A DNA stretch of 64,000 nucleotides from Candidatus Gastranaerophilales bacterium (lineage in GTDB: Bacteria; Cyanobacteriota; Vampirovibrionia; Gastranaerophilales; Gastranaerophilaceae): contig CALUWH010000002.1 in the NCBI GenBank assembly GCA_944324435.1, positions 1-64,000 of the forward strand, in the 5' to 3' direction. Shown here piece by piece: positions 25,621 to 33,676 of the stretch (positions are counted from its first letter, which is position 1; every line of letters starts with the position of its first letter). The notes under the pieces were generated by a model. That model saw only the letters and a list, made by a program, of their open reading frames with translations, was not told the origin of the DNA and did no database searches. Position numbers and translations under genes: made by a program.

Positions 25621-25859
25621 GTGAGGCGTGAGGTATGAGGCGTGAAGGGAGGGTTTTTAAAGTGATCAAGTGATCAGGTGATCAGGTGATCAAGGTTTTT
25701 AGTGAATGGTGAATAGTGAGTAGTGAATAGATTTTTAACTTCTTCTAAACTCCTCAACTATAAAATTACTATTCAACCTTTCAACTATTCAACTTATCAA
25801 CCCCTCAACCCCTCAACCCCTCAACTTATAAACCTCTAAACTCCTTATCAACTACTCAG
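25621..25859. repeat. Four successive short tandem-repeat arrays
   Basis: Four different arrays follow one another. (1) A 7-mer, GTGAGGC-like, four units at 25621-25648. (2) An 8-mer, RGTGATCA, four units at 25661-25692, with TGATCA exactly every 8 bp from 25663. (3) A 7-mer, AGTGAAT-like, four units at 25701-25728. (4) An 8-mer, consensus CNNNTCAA, nine units in perfect register at 25769-25840 plus degenerate units on both sides, including three identical CCCCTCAA. No reading frame continues through them. The rest, to 26018, shows nothing else recognisable. Confidence 0.85.
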
Positions 25860-26018
25860 TCAGAACTTCGTAAAAGAGTTTAACTCTATTAAAACAAGGT
25901 ATGTTATTGTTTCGTCAAGAGATTGTAACTAATTTGAAATTTATTTTGGAAAGTAGTGCAAGAGGAGGTGTATAGTCTCCTGTGAGATGAGATTTTTTAG
26001 CTCCGAGTCCCTGATGCT

Positions 26019-27578
26019 TTATGCTTCTTCTTCCGGTTTTTTGTCTGTCTCATCCTTTGCAGGAATGCCAAATCCACCGGAAGCTCCTGCAGTGCCGGTT
26101 GTGCCTGAAGTGCCTGTTACACCTGCTGTTTTTCCATCTGTTGCGCCCGTTGCTCCTGCTCCGCCTGAAGTTCCTGGTGTTTCAACCGATGCCTCCTCCA
26201 GAGCGGCCATATCTTCTTCAAGAGTTTCAGGTACTTCCAGTTCTAACTCCTCAACTCCGGCCATATAGCCTTCATAGCCTTCAATTGATTCGTCATAAAT
26301 ATCATTTGTGGCAGAATTAAGTTCCTGAGTAGCCTCCCTCATACCTATTTCAGTACCGACTTCTCCTGCCCATTTGAATTGTTGAGTAACACCTGTTGTA
26401 CTCATTGCTGCTCCGGCTGCTCCCATGGCAGCAAAGCCCCAGGCCCACGCTGTAAAAATTCCGCCTGAAGCAGCAAACTGAGACGCCTTAGCGGCATGGA
26501 GGAGTCCGCTTCCGGCATTTAATGTTTGAGCGCCAGCTTCAATATAGCAGGAGGTTCTGGTTGCTTCGTCAAAGCTTTCAGCATAATCTGTTAAACCTTG
26601 AACCTCTCCGATTGTTTCGGCCGCAACATCATAGCCTTCCTGATATGTTCCCATCTCATCATATATTTCAGTTACGGTCTCTCCGGTTTCTTCAATCGAC
26701 TCACCCATACTTATACCAAGTTCCTGCATTACAGTCACTAATTCCTGCATAAGAGCTTTTTCTTCCTGGGTTAAAGGCTGTCCCGATTCAATCTTCGCTT
26801 TCAAGGCTTCATAACTTGCTTTATACATTTCCAATTGTGTTTGTTGTTCTTCTAGCCCTTCATTTGCATCTTCATTGTAGACTTGAGCTTCATCTGAGAG
26901 TTCGACTAACTCGTCACCCATTGCGTACATCTCCTCTTGAGCGGTGTAAACAGCACTCTGGGCGTTTGTCATTTCATCTTGTAAAGCATCACAAGCCTCT
27001 TTCTGATCCTTATTTGGTTTTTGAGCCATGTATTTTATACCTGTTGTCAGTGTTAAAGGAGCTCCAATTATCCAACTGCCGGCGTTGTTTCCTTTGGTAG
27101 CAACATCTTTTGCCGCTTCAACACCTTTTTCTGCTCCGACTTTTGTAATGGTACTGCCTATAAGACCTGTACTGGTGCTCATTAAACCTGTACCGCCTCC
27201 GATAGCTCCGACTAAGCCATTGGCTACTCCAGAACTTAATACTGCGTTGGCAGCTCCTGCAACACCATCGCCGACGGAATTTGCAATCATTTTACCTCCG
27301 CCGCCGCCTTCATAGCCGGTCTTATCTTGTGCATTGGCTCGGCCGCTAGCCACGGCATCCGAAAAATCATCATCTTCTATTTCATAGGCATTTTCATCAT
27401 TCTCAGCATTTGCCCTCCAATTCACAAGCTCTCCGCTCCAGGTTTGAGTAATTGTATTTATATCATCCGCAGATATCTGCATAGTGTTGCCGCCATAATT
27501 GTAGTTATACCAGCATTTGTAAGCGTATGCCTGTGATGTTTGAGCTTTTGATACATTGAATGAATCTTGAATTGCCAT
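26019..27578 (-). CDS. Large unknown protein: coiled coil, hydrophobic segments, Gly/Thr-rich tail
   Basis: 519 residues, ATG with GGAGGG 5 bases upstream. No signal peptide. The N-terminal 90 residues are acidic. Two Gly/Ala/Ser hydrophobic stretches follow (about 100-150, including VLSSGVANGLVGAIGGGTG), then a coiled-coil region (about 190-320, Glu/Gln/Ala-rich). A second hydrophobic pair (GGIFTAWAWGFAAMGAAGAA, about 385-405) and a helical acidic segment come next. The last 60 residues are collagen-like in composition (GTSGG, GATGATDG, GTSGTTGTAG). The order coiled coil then hydrophobic hairpin recalls secretion-system translocators, but I recognise no homologue and none of the machinery is nearby. 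Function unknown. Confidence 0.8.
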   Translation of the reverse strand: MAIQDSFNVSKAQTSQAYAYKCWYNYNYGGNTMQISADDINTITQTWSGELVNWRANAENDENAYEIEDDDFSDAVASGRANAQDKTGYEGGGGGKMIANSVGDGVAGAANAVLSSGVANGLVGAIGGGTGLMSTSTGLIGSTITKVGAEKGVEAAKDVATKGNNAGSWIIGAPLTLTTGIKYMAQKPNKDQKEACDALQDEMTNAQSAVYTAQEEMYAMGDELVELSDEAQVYNEDANEGLEEQQTQLEMYKASYEALKAKIESGQPLTQEEKALMQELVTVMQELGISMGESIEETGETVTEIYDEMGTYQEGYDVAAETIGEVQGLTDYAESFDEATRTSCYIEAGAQTLNAGSGLLHAAKASQFAASGGIFTAWAWGFAAMGAAGAAMSTTGVTQQFKWAGEVGTEIGMREATQELNSATNDIYDESIEGYEGYMAGVEELELEVPETLEEDMAALEEASVETPGTSGGAGATGATDGKTAGVTGTSGTTGTAGASGGFGIPAKDETDKKPEEEA

Positions 27579-27589
27579 AATCCCTCCGT

Positions 27590-27606
27590 ATGTAACAAAG
27601 TTACAT
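27590..27606. promoter_or_regulatory. Inverted repeat at the start region of the 519-residue protein gene
   Basis: ATGTAAC-AAA-GTTACAT, 7-bp arms with 3-bp spacer, 12 bp before the ATG. On the minus strand a TATAAT just upstream places the repeat at about the transcription start, a position typical of a repressor site. Confidence 0.5.
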
Positions 27607-27757
27607 TATTATATTAGTTTCTACTAATATTTACGGCATATTTCGTTAAAACTTTAGCTTTTTTGACGTTTCTGTTACAAAAATTTACAATTGGGGTAAG
27701 GTTTGCTCTGATTTTCAGTATATATACTTATATATCTATATTGTTAATCTCTTATGG

Positions 27758-28687
27758 TTAAGCCTTACCGATTAATTTGGCAAGCTCTTTCTTCTCTGAT
27801 TTTGAAATTATTACTCTTTTGCAATGTGCAAGTTCCAGTGTTGACGGATAATCCATATAATTACCGTACAACCCACTAAGATATGCATCAGGATTAGCAA
27901 GTCCCGGAAATTTAAAACCCTCAAATTCAAATTCTTTCAACGGAAAGAAATCCTCATAGTTGTAAAACCAGTTATTCCATATATGTGCAAAATCCATCCC
28001 CCAGAATACATCTGGCTTTTCTTGCAGATGTACAGGCTTATTTTCTCTTACTTGCTCTTCAACAGTTAACTTTATATATTTGTAAAGTTCCTGATTATTT
28101 AGTTTATATAGGCTTTTGTCTTTGCTGAGATTTCTTCTGATTTCTACTGCTTTACGGCTCATTTCTCTCTTTCCTGCTTCACTCAATTTGGAATGAAACA
28201 ATTCATAAGGAAAAATATCCACAAACAAAAACGGTAGTTTTCTATGCTGTACTTTATACCAGTACATACAAGGATTGTGTCTGCTTCTAATAAAATCCAG
28301 AAAAATATCTTTGTTACGACTCGTTTTATTGAATACTTCATATAGCTGTTCATATTCGGGACGTAACATCCCCGTATCAATGTCATCATCCCAAGGTATA
28401 AAGCCCTTATGTCTGACTGCTCCCAGCATAGTTCCGCCATCCAGCCAGTATTTTAATCCGTGCTGTTTACATACGTAATCCAATTCTTGCAATAAAACAA
28501 GGTTACCTAGCTGAATATCCCTTACAAAACCGGTATTTGCAGGAAGTTTAGTTATATCTTCATTATTAGCTTTGGCAGCTTGATATAAGGCAATATACTT
28601 TTGCTCTCGCAACGGAAATTTTAAATTTAATATTTTTACTAATTTTCGTCCGAGTTTTGGATTTATACATAATATCTGTTCTAGCAT
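27758..28687 (-). CDS. LicD-family phosphotransferase
   Basis: 309 residues, AGGAAATCATT before the ATG. The LicD nucleotidyltransferase core is clear: LKYWLDGGTMLGAVRHKGF and PWDDDIDTGM, which hold the metal-binding aspartates. The WYKVQHRKLPFLFVDIFPYE segment is also typical. LicD enzymes transfer phosphocholine or another phospho-alcohol from a CDP carrier to surface glycans. This fits the sugar-modification genes elsewhere in the window. The alcohol transferred is unknown. It stands alone between two long intergenic regions. Confidence 0.9.
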   Translation of the reverse strand: MLEQILCINPKLGRKLVKILNLKFPLREQKYIALYQAAKANNEDITKLPANTGFVRDIQLGNLVLLQELDYVCKQHGLKYWLDGGTMLGAVRHKGFIPWDDDIDTGMLRPEYEQLYEVFNKTSRNKDIFLDFIRSRHNPCMYWYKVQHRKLPFLFVDIFPYELFHSKLSEAGKREMSRKAVEIRRNLSKDKSLYKLNNQELYKYIKLTVEEQVRENKPVHLQEKPDVFWGMDFAHIWNNWFYNYEDFFPLKEFEFEGFKFPGLANPDAYLSGLYGNYMDYPSTLELAHCKRVIISKSEKKELAKLIGKA

Positions 28688-28832
28688 AATGATTTCCTAT
28701 TAGTTTATGTGTTTCTTTTTTGTGTGTACAGTAATTGTTCAAACTGACAATGAGCTCTTAAATTTATAAAATGTTGGGAATTGGCAGTCATTATTAAATA
28801 AAACTCAAAGAAGCCGGTATTTCTTCCGGCGG

Positions 28833-29273
28833 TTAAGCTTCCAGGTACTTTAAAACTTCATCAACATGTCCTTTTACTTTAACTTTTCGCCACTCTTTCT
28901 CTACGCTGCCATCCGGCGCAAGAACAAACGTTGAACGTTCTATTCCCATATATTTTCGTCCGTACATTGATTTTTCCTTCCAAACTTTATATTCTTCTGC
29001 AAGTTTATGTTCCGGATCTGAAAGCAGGATAAAGTTTAAATTGTGTTTTTCTTGAAAACTTTTATGACTTTTTATACTGTCAGGGCTGACTCCAATTAAC
29101 AAGACCTTGGTTGTCAATCGATTAACATTGTCTCTAAAATCACATGCTTCCTGGGTACATCCTGAGGTATTATCTTTAGGATAAAAGTATAATACGGTAC
29201 GTGTCCCTTTAAAATCTGCTAATGTATACTCTTGCTCCTGCCCGTTTTTATCCAGTCCCAAATATTTAGACAT
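28833..29273 (-). CDS. bcp: Thiol peroxidase of the Bcp/PrxQ family
   Basis: 146 residues from ATG 29273 (AAGGGGG 7 bases upstream; an in-frame ATG at 29306 is too far upstream). It reduces hydrogen and alkyl peroxides using thioredoxin. The peroxidatic Cys39 is in TSGCTQEACDF and the resolving Cys44 lies five residues later, the atypical 2-Cys PrxQ arrangement. FYPKDNT and the ERSTFVLAPDG strand complete the fold. Single gene; a GCCGG/CCGGC hairpin follows on the minus strand near 28813-28830. Confidence 0.95.
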   Translation of the reverse strand: MSKYLGLDKNGQEQEYTLADFKGTRTVLYFYPKDNTSGCTQEACDFRDNVNRLTTKVLLIGVSPDSIKSHKSFQEKHNLNFILLSDPEHKLAEEYKVWKEKSMYGRKYMGIERSTFVLAPDGSVEKEWRKVKVKGHVDEVLKYLEA

Positions 29274-29353
29274 AAAAAATACCCCCTTTCTATCTATTAT
29301 ATGCAAAAAATTTTTTAATTTTAATATATAATTTAAATATAGAGGAGACAGTA

Positions 29354-30727
29354 ATGATAAACGATCTTACCAAGGGCGAACCGGTAAAGTTAATGCTGAA
29401 ATTCTCAGTTCCGCTTTTGATAGGAAACATCTTTCAGCAGTTTTATAATATAGCTGATATAATTATCGTTGGCAGAATCCTCGGAATGAAGGCCCTGGCT
29501 GCAGTTGGAGCAGTTTCCCCTTTATTCTTTCTGATTATGTTTATAATTGTTGGATTAACTAACGGATTTGCAGTCATAACGGGACAAAAATTCGGAGCAA
29601 AAGACTATTCAGGAGTTAGACGCTCGGTTACAATGTCGACAATACTCTGCTTAGGGTTTACAATTATATTTACCCTGTTTTGCGCAGTTTTTATGAAGCC
29701 GCTCCTGTACTTTATGAACGTTCCGGCAGCAATCTACAAAGATGCTTATTTGTATATTCAAATTGTTGTTGCAGGGCTTTTTGTTGCGAGTTTTTATAAT
29801 CTGCTCGCAAGCATAGTAAGAGCTCTTGGGGACAGCCTTACACCTCTTTACTGCTTAATTGTGGCATCTGTTTTAAATATATTTATGGCACTTCTTTTTA
29901 TAATAAAATTCCACTGGGGAGTCCCGGGTTCTGCAGTAGCCGTTATTCTTTCACAGGCTGTATCTGTACTGCTTTGTATCTGGTATATCAAAACCAAATT
30001 CCCTATTTTACATTTAACAAAAAAAGATTGGATTTTTAATTGGAAAAAAGACTATACTTTCGCACTTCTTCACTTGAAGGTAGGAGTACCTATGGCCGTT
30101 CAATTTACAATATTAGGGCTCAGTATTTTGATAATACAAAGTGTGTGTAACTCTTTTGGGGCAGATGTTATAGCTGCATTTACCGCGGCTCTCAGAATAG
30201 AGCAGATTGCAACACTGCCAATGATATCCTTCGGGGTTGCATTGTCCGCTTATGTTGCACAAAACTTCGGCGCAAAAAAGTTCTCCAGAATAAGATATGG
30301 AGTGAAAAGAGCATCACTTATAAATTTGGGGCTGAGTATCTTTATGGCGGTTATAATGCACTTTTGGGGCGGAGGATTCGTCAGGATTTTTGTTGGGGGC
30401 AATAACGAACACGTAGTTAAAATCGCACATGATTATTTGTTTATAAGCTCACTGTTCTACTTCTTTCTTGCGCAAATCTTTATATACAGAAATGCCCTGC
30501 AGGGACTGGGGCGAGCTGTTATACCAATGCTGGCTTCCGTTGGAGAACTCTTAATGAGAGCTTTTGCCGCGGTTTACTTGGCAGTGAAAATCGGATATTT
30601 TGGAGTATTTTACGCCGGCCCTATTGCCTGGGTTGCGGCTTCTTTGCTTCTTGCAGGCGGATATTTTACAACAATTAAGACCTTTATTTATAAAACTCAG
30701 AAAAAATTACGTCAGGCAAGAAGTTAG
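29354..30727 (+). CDS. MATE-family multidrug/toxin efflux transporter
   Basis: 457 residues with twelve predicted membrane helices. Family signatures: the N-terminal LTKGEPVKLMLKFSVPLLIG, QQFYNIADIIIVGR, and the repeated half beginning LLHLKVGVPMAVQFT. MATE proteins export cationic drugs or metabolites against H+ or Na+. GAGGAGAC precedes the ATG and a TATAAT lies further upstream. The stop overlaps the convergent PlsC-like gene by 4 bp. Substrate unknown. Confidence 0.9.
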   Translation: MINDLTKGEPVKLMLKFSVPLLIGNIFQQFYNIADIIIVGRILGMKALAAVGAVSPLFFLIMFIIVGLTNGFAVITGQKFGAKDYSGVRRSVTMSTILCLGFTIIFTLFCAVFMKPLLYFMNVPAAIYKDAYLYIQIVVAGLFVASFYNLLASIVRALGDSLTPLYCLIVASVLNIFMALLFIIKFHWGVPGSAVAVILSQAVSVLLCIWYIKTKFPILHLTKKDWIFNWKKDYTFALLHLKVGVPMAVQFTILGLSILIIQSVCNSFGADVIAAFTAALRIEQIATLPMISFGVALSAYVAQNFGAKKFSRIRYGVKRASLINLGLSIFMAVIMHFWGGGFVRIFVGGNNEHVVKIAHDYLFISSLFYFFLAQIFIYRNALQGLGRAVIPMLASVGELLMRAFAAVYLAVKIGYFGVFYAGPIAWVAASLLLAGGYFTTIKTFIYKTQKKLRQARS

Positions 30728-31827
30728 CTGTTTCTTGCTTTTTCCATATTATATTCCATATTCCGGCAGATTGTATCCAGAATTTTAGTTACCGCTTGTT
30801 TATGTGAGACAGTTTTTATATGTTGTTTCTCAACACCTTCTGTGTATGTTATTCCTGATTTGCAATTCTTGAAATAAAGAGGTTTTCCTATACAAATTTT
30901 TCCCAAACAATTTTTTATTTTTTCTGAATAATCAATACCAATCGGAATAACTCTAACGTTTTTTTTGTGCATAACGGCCTCCTTAATAAACGATGCTATA
31001 CCCGGCTGTATCCTCTCTGAAAGAGGTTTGGACTGAAAAGAAGAATTATTGCCTTCAGGAAAGATAAATATATTGATTCTGTCTTGTATAAATTCCTGCA
31101 TTAAATTTCTGATAGAAACCGCATTAAATGCACGGTCTTTTTTATGCAGAGATGCGTCTACTTCGACCAATCCGAGCTTTTTGTATATATTTCCTATTTT
31201 TGGGTGTACAATCTTGAGCATATTCCTGCTGACAAGTATTTTGGGGCGCGGAGATTCTGCCTGTTTCCCTCTTGAAGTGTACATTTTGCTAAGTAAAGAG
31301 CTTAAAAATGCATATATAAATTTGTCTTTATGATAATTGGGGTGATTAAGCACAAATATTGTTGCCTTATCCGATTGTGCAACTCTATCCAGAGTTCTAT
31401 CCTCTGTATTGGCAATAATATACTTATTTTTGATAGTCCCTCCTATTCTTGCCAGTTCTTCTACATACTCGCTTGAGTCTGTTTGAATATTATCAAAACG
31501 CTCATTAATTCTGTCAATTGCTTTACTATTGCTCAAAAGAAAAATCCTGTCTGCAATAATTCTTGCATAGAGAATGAGCTTTTTTTGCAATTCTATAAGC
31601 ATTTTTTCTATTAATGTTTTGGGGGAATTAAAGTATTTGCAGAGCAGATCATTTTTTATAAACACTGACAGACTGTCTAATTTCTTTACAAGCAAATTCT
31701 CATTAAACATAGAATCTAACGGAGTAGGCTGAGAATACAAGGGCGTATTTTTTAGAAGTTCGCGGCTATTTATAGGGATTTTGGCCTGAAACCTTGGAGT
31801 ATTAAACTTTGAGTTTTCTATTTTCAT
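30724..31827 (-). CDS. PlsC-like glycerophospholipid acyltransferase
   Basis: About 367 residues from ATG 31827; the longer frame from 31845 covers the promoter, and TATAAT (31839-31834) ends 6 bases before the chosen ATG. An N-terminal helical region of about 130 residues precedes the acyltransferase core. Motif I reads VLNHPNYHKD, so His and Asp are five residues apart rather than the usual four (NHxxxxD). Motif III is clear (IFPEGNNSS). The family acylates lysophosphatidic acid or related lipids. The unusual motif I spacing makes the reaction less certain. Confidence 0.75.
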   Translation of the reverse strand: MKIENSKFNTPRFQAKIPINSRELLKNTPLYSQPTPLDSMFNENLLVKKLDSLSVFIKNDLLCKYFNSPKTLIEKMLIELQKKLILYARIIADRIFLLSNSKAIDRINERFDNIQTDSSEYVEELARIGGTIKNKYIIANTEDRTLDRVAQSDKATIFVLNHPNYHKDKFIYAFLSSLLSKMYTSRGKQAESPRPKILVSRNMLKIVHPKIGNIYKKLGLVEVDASLHKKDRAFNAVSIRNLMQEFIQDRINIFIFPEGNNSSFQSKPLSERIQPGIASFIKEAVMHKKNVRVIPIGIDYSEKIKNCLGKICIGKPLYFKNCKSGITYTEGVEKQHIKTVSHKQAVTKILDTICRNMEYNMEKARNS

Positions 31828-31958
31828 ACAAATATTATAAAACACTTCAAAATAAAATTTGTTACCGGAACAAAATATGGTATTGATTTAACACGGCTGG
31901 AATCAAAAATTAAATGGTTTGAAAGAAAAAAAGTTTATGCTATACTAAGTTAATGTTC

Positions 31959-32031
31959 GGGGCGTTAGCGCAGTTGGTAGCGCCCGACACTGGCAGTGTC
32001 GGGGTCAGGGGTTCGAATCCCCTACGCTCCA
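31959..32031 (+). tRNA. tRNA-Ala (anticodon GGC)
   Basis: 73 nt cloverleaf. Acceptor GGGGCGT/ACGCTCC includes the G3-U70 pair that specifies alanine. Anticodon stem CGACA/TGTCG with loop CTGGCAG gives GGC at 31992-31994. The T arm is AGGGG-TTCGAAT-CCCCT. The 3' CCA is not encoded. TATACT at 31941-31946 is a likely -10 box. Confidence 0.97.
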
Positions 32032-32094
32032 GATTTAAGTATAACTTTGTTCTATTGAATTCTGAAGTTTTTATTGAATGCAGAAGATATAACA

Positions 32095-32133
32095 AAAAAC
32101 CACTGTAAAATATTAGTTTTACAGTGGTTTTTT
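32095..32133. terminator. Bidirectional terminator between the two tRNA genes
   Basis: A 16-bp perfect stem (AACCACTGTAAAA core, 32095-32110 with 32117-32132) around a 6-base loop. A runs on one side and T runs on the other let it stop both convergent tRNA transcripts. Confidence 0.9.
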
Positions 32134-32137
32134 AATA

Positions 32138-32219
32138 TGGTGGGCATGAAGAGACTCGAACTCCCACGCTTGCGCACTAGTTCCTAAGACTAGCGTGTCT
32201 ACCATTCCACCACATGCCC
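32138..32219 (-). tRNA. tRNA-Leu (anticodon TAG), CCA encoded
   Basis: On the minus strand the acceptor GGGCATG (32219-32213) pairs with CATGCCC (32148-32142). The D arm is GTG...CAC. Anticodon stem CTAGT/ACTAG with loop CTTAGGA gives TAG (Leu). A class II variable arm (TGCGCAAGCGT) is present. The T stem has two G-U pairs. Discriminator A is at 32141 and CCA is encoded (32140-32138), unlike the neighbouring tRNA-Ala. Confidence 0.95.
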
Positions 32220-32328
32220 GTATATTTTAAAAGTTCTAATCTCAATTACATTCTGCAATTGACTTTTTAAATTTATCATAAGGTAAGTTTAAAATCAATC
32301 CTTATATTGAAAATCAATTTAAGTAGTG

Positions 32329-32379
32329 TTGCGATTGCTTCTTGAATTTACCCTGGTTTAATTTGTAAAATTTTGTAAC
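32329..32379 (+). promoter_or_regulatory. Repeated upstream element, copy 1
   Basis: A 24-bp sequence starting TTGCGATTGCTTCTTG (32329-32352) is followed 18 bp later by TTTTGTAAC (32371-32379). The same pair recurs at 33092-33115 and 33132-33140. This copy is upstream of the gene at 32472. It is probably a shared control region; the regulator is unknown. Confidence 0.5.
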
Positions 32380-32471
32380 AAAATTGTTTTTATAGTGCCT
32401 TTTTACGCAAGTTTTGCAAAAAAAATGTTTTTACATGAATAGGCGTGTGTAAAACTCTAAGGAGGTTTTGT

Positions 32472-32852
32472 ATGAATAAAATATCATTTTGCGGCGGTGA
32501 AACTGCCGGCAGTGTTGCAAATAGGAAACTCAACTATTTGCGTGAACAAATTCCCAAGCCTCAAACTCCTCCTCAGGATACTGTAAATTTTAAAGGCCGA
32601 GATTATGAAGAAAAGTCCGGCTCTGTCTTCTCCGGTATTCTCGGTACTATTGCAGCTGCTGCTATTATTGTAGGCGGACTTGGCCTTGCGCATAAGTATA
32701 ATGTGGTAGAAAAATTAAAAGACGGTAAAATTAAAGACTTTTTGAAAAAGTCTGATAAGATTACAGAACCTTGCTACAAACTATGTGCAAAAGTGAAAAA
32801 TTTTGCGGTTGAATATTATGATAAAATAAAAAACTGGTTTAATAAAAAGTAA
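32472..32852 (+). CDS. Small membrane protein, unknown
   Basis: 126 residues from ATG 32472, chosen for AAGGAGG 6 bases upstream; the frame from 32445 covers that site. The N-terminal 40 residues are polar and hold the short motif DTVNFKGRDY. One Ala/Ile/Gly membrane helix follows (about residues 50-70, ILGTIAAAAIIVGGLGLA), then a basic amphipathic C-terminus (KIKNWFNKK). The C-terminal half has two cysteines (CYKLC). No family recognised. Located 20 bp before yidD. Confidence 0.7.
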   Translation: MNKISFCGGETAGSVANRKLNYLREQIPKPQTPPQDTVNFKGRDYEEKSGSVFSGILGTIAAAAIIVGGLGLAHKYNVVEKLKDGKIKDFLKKSDKITEPCYKLCAKVKNFAVEYYDKIKNWFNKK

Positions 32853-32872
32853 TTTTTTGATATCATAGCGCT

Positions 32873-33082
32873 ATGCTAAAAAAACTTTTGCTTGCTACAA
32901 TTTTTGTTTATCAAAAAATTTCGTCGCTCACACCTCCAAGGTGTAGATTTTATCCAACCTGTTCCGAGTATACCAGGCAGGCTATTGTCAGGTATGGAGT
33001 TTTAAAGGGACTTTATCTCGGAGTTAAGAGGATAGCAAAGTGCCATCCTCTCCATGAGGGGGGATATGATCCACTACCTTAA
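32873..33082 (+). CDS. yidD: YidD, membrane-protein insertion efficiency factor
   Basis: 69 residues, complete and of the usual length. The family signature [16 protein letters not shown] is intact, and GGYDPLP ends the protein. YidD is a small inner-membrane-associated protein that helps YidC insert membrane proteins. It is normally beside rnpA and yidC, which are not here. A TGATATCAT extended -10 box ends 6 bases before the ATG, with no ribosome site, so the mRNA may be leaderless. Confidence 0.95.
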   Translation: MLKKLLLATIFVYQKISSLTPPRCRFYPTCSEYTRQAIVRYGVLKGLYLGVKRIAKCHPLHEGGYDPLP

Positions 33083-33091
33083 TCTGCTTGA

Positions 33092-33191
33092 TTGCGATTG
33101 CTTCTTGAATTTGCCAATGCTAAATATTAAGTTTTGTAACAAAAACTTTGCGTTGTGAAATTCTATATTTTATAAATACTTTATATATATG
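33092..33191 (+). promoter_or_regulatory. Composite upstream element of the 33223 gene
   Basis: Three shared blocks occur in order: the 24-bp sequence starting TTGCGATTGCTTCTTG (33092), TTTTGTAAC (33132) and TACTTTATATATATG (33177). Blocks 1-2 match the 32329 copy. Blocks 2-3 match the copy at 1564-1623 with identical 45-bp spacing. This is the only place in the window with all three. Confidence 0.5.
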
Positions 33192-33222
33192 TAATCCAAA
33201 ATGAAAGTTAAGGAGACAAAAT

Positions 33223-33519
33223 ATGTCAAATAATATTAATGCAAATGTACTAAAGAATTTTATAATAGATACAATCGGATCTGAAAAATTGACTCGAAAT
33301 CAGGCTCAAAAAGTTGATATAGATGCTAATAAATATACAGAAGCAAATGTTGATGAAAATGCTTATCTTGATTTGGATGAAATAATGGATGATAAGGATT
33401 TGTACGAACAATTTGCGACAATGTATGTTGAAGAACAGGATAAAGAGACCGAGGCTAATGCAGAGAAAGAGAAAGAAGAAGAGGCTAAAGTAAAGGACAA
33501 AGGCGAGAGCAAAGCATAG
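33223..33519 (+). CDS. Small acidic protein, unknown
   Basis: 98 residues, AAGGAGA 6 bases before the ATG. The N-terminal 45 residues look folded (NVLKNFIIDTIGSEKLTR). The rest is highly acidic, ending in a Glu/Lys repeat (EKEKEEEAKVKDKGESK) that is probably unstructured. No signal peptide. Bounded by the composite upstream element and a strong terminator, so it is a single-gene unit likely to be well expressed. No family recognised. Confidence 0.7.
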   Translation: MSNNINANVLKNFIIDTIGSEKLTRNQAQKVDIDANKYTEANVDENAYLDLDEIMDDKDLYEQFATMYVEEQDKETEANAEKEKEEEAKVKDKGESKA

Positions 33520-33543
33520 AAAAGATTTTATAAAGTATTTATC

Positions 33544-33570
33544 GGCGAGACTTTTAAATCTCGCCTTTTT
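33544..33570 (+). terminator. Intrinsic terminator of the 33223 gene
   Basis: GGCGAGA (33544-33550) pairs with TCTCGCC (33559-33565), followed by TTTTTAT. Confidence 0.85.
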
Positions 33571-33676
33571 ATTTGGGTAATGTAAAAAAAATAATAATAT
33601 GTTATAATATAAGTAGGAGATCAAAATTGCATAGTTATCAGCCAAATGCGTAAGCAGAAAGGCATTTTATATAAGA

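Noticed and set aside
26021-27315. Several plus-strand frames opposite the 519-residue gene
   Set aside because: Shadows of a repetitive, high-Ala/Gly coding sequence on the minus strand; no ribosome sites, Pro/Leu-biased composition.
32331-32338. GCGATTGC as the cyanobacterial HIP1 octamer
   Set aside because: HIP1 is GCGATCGC; this differs by one base, occurs only within the 24-bp repeat, and shows no genome-like high frequency in the window.
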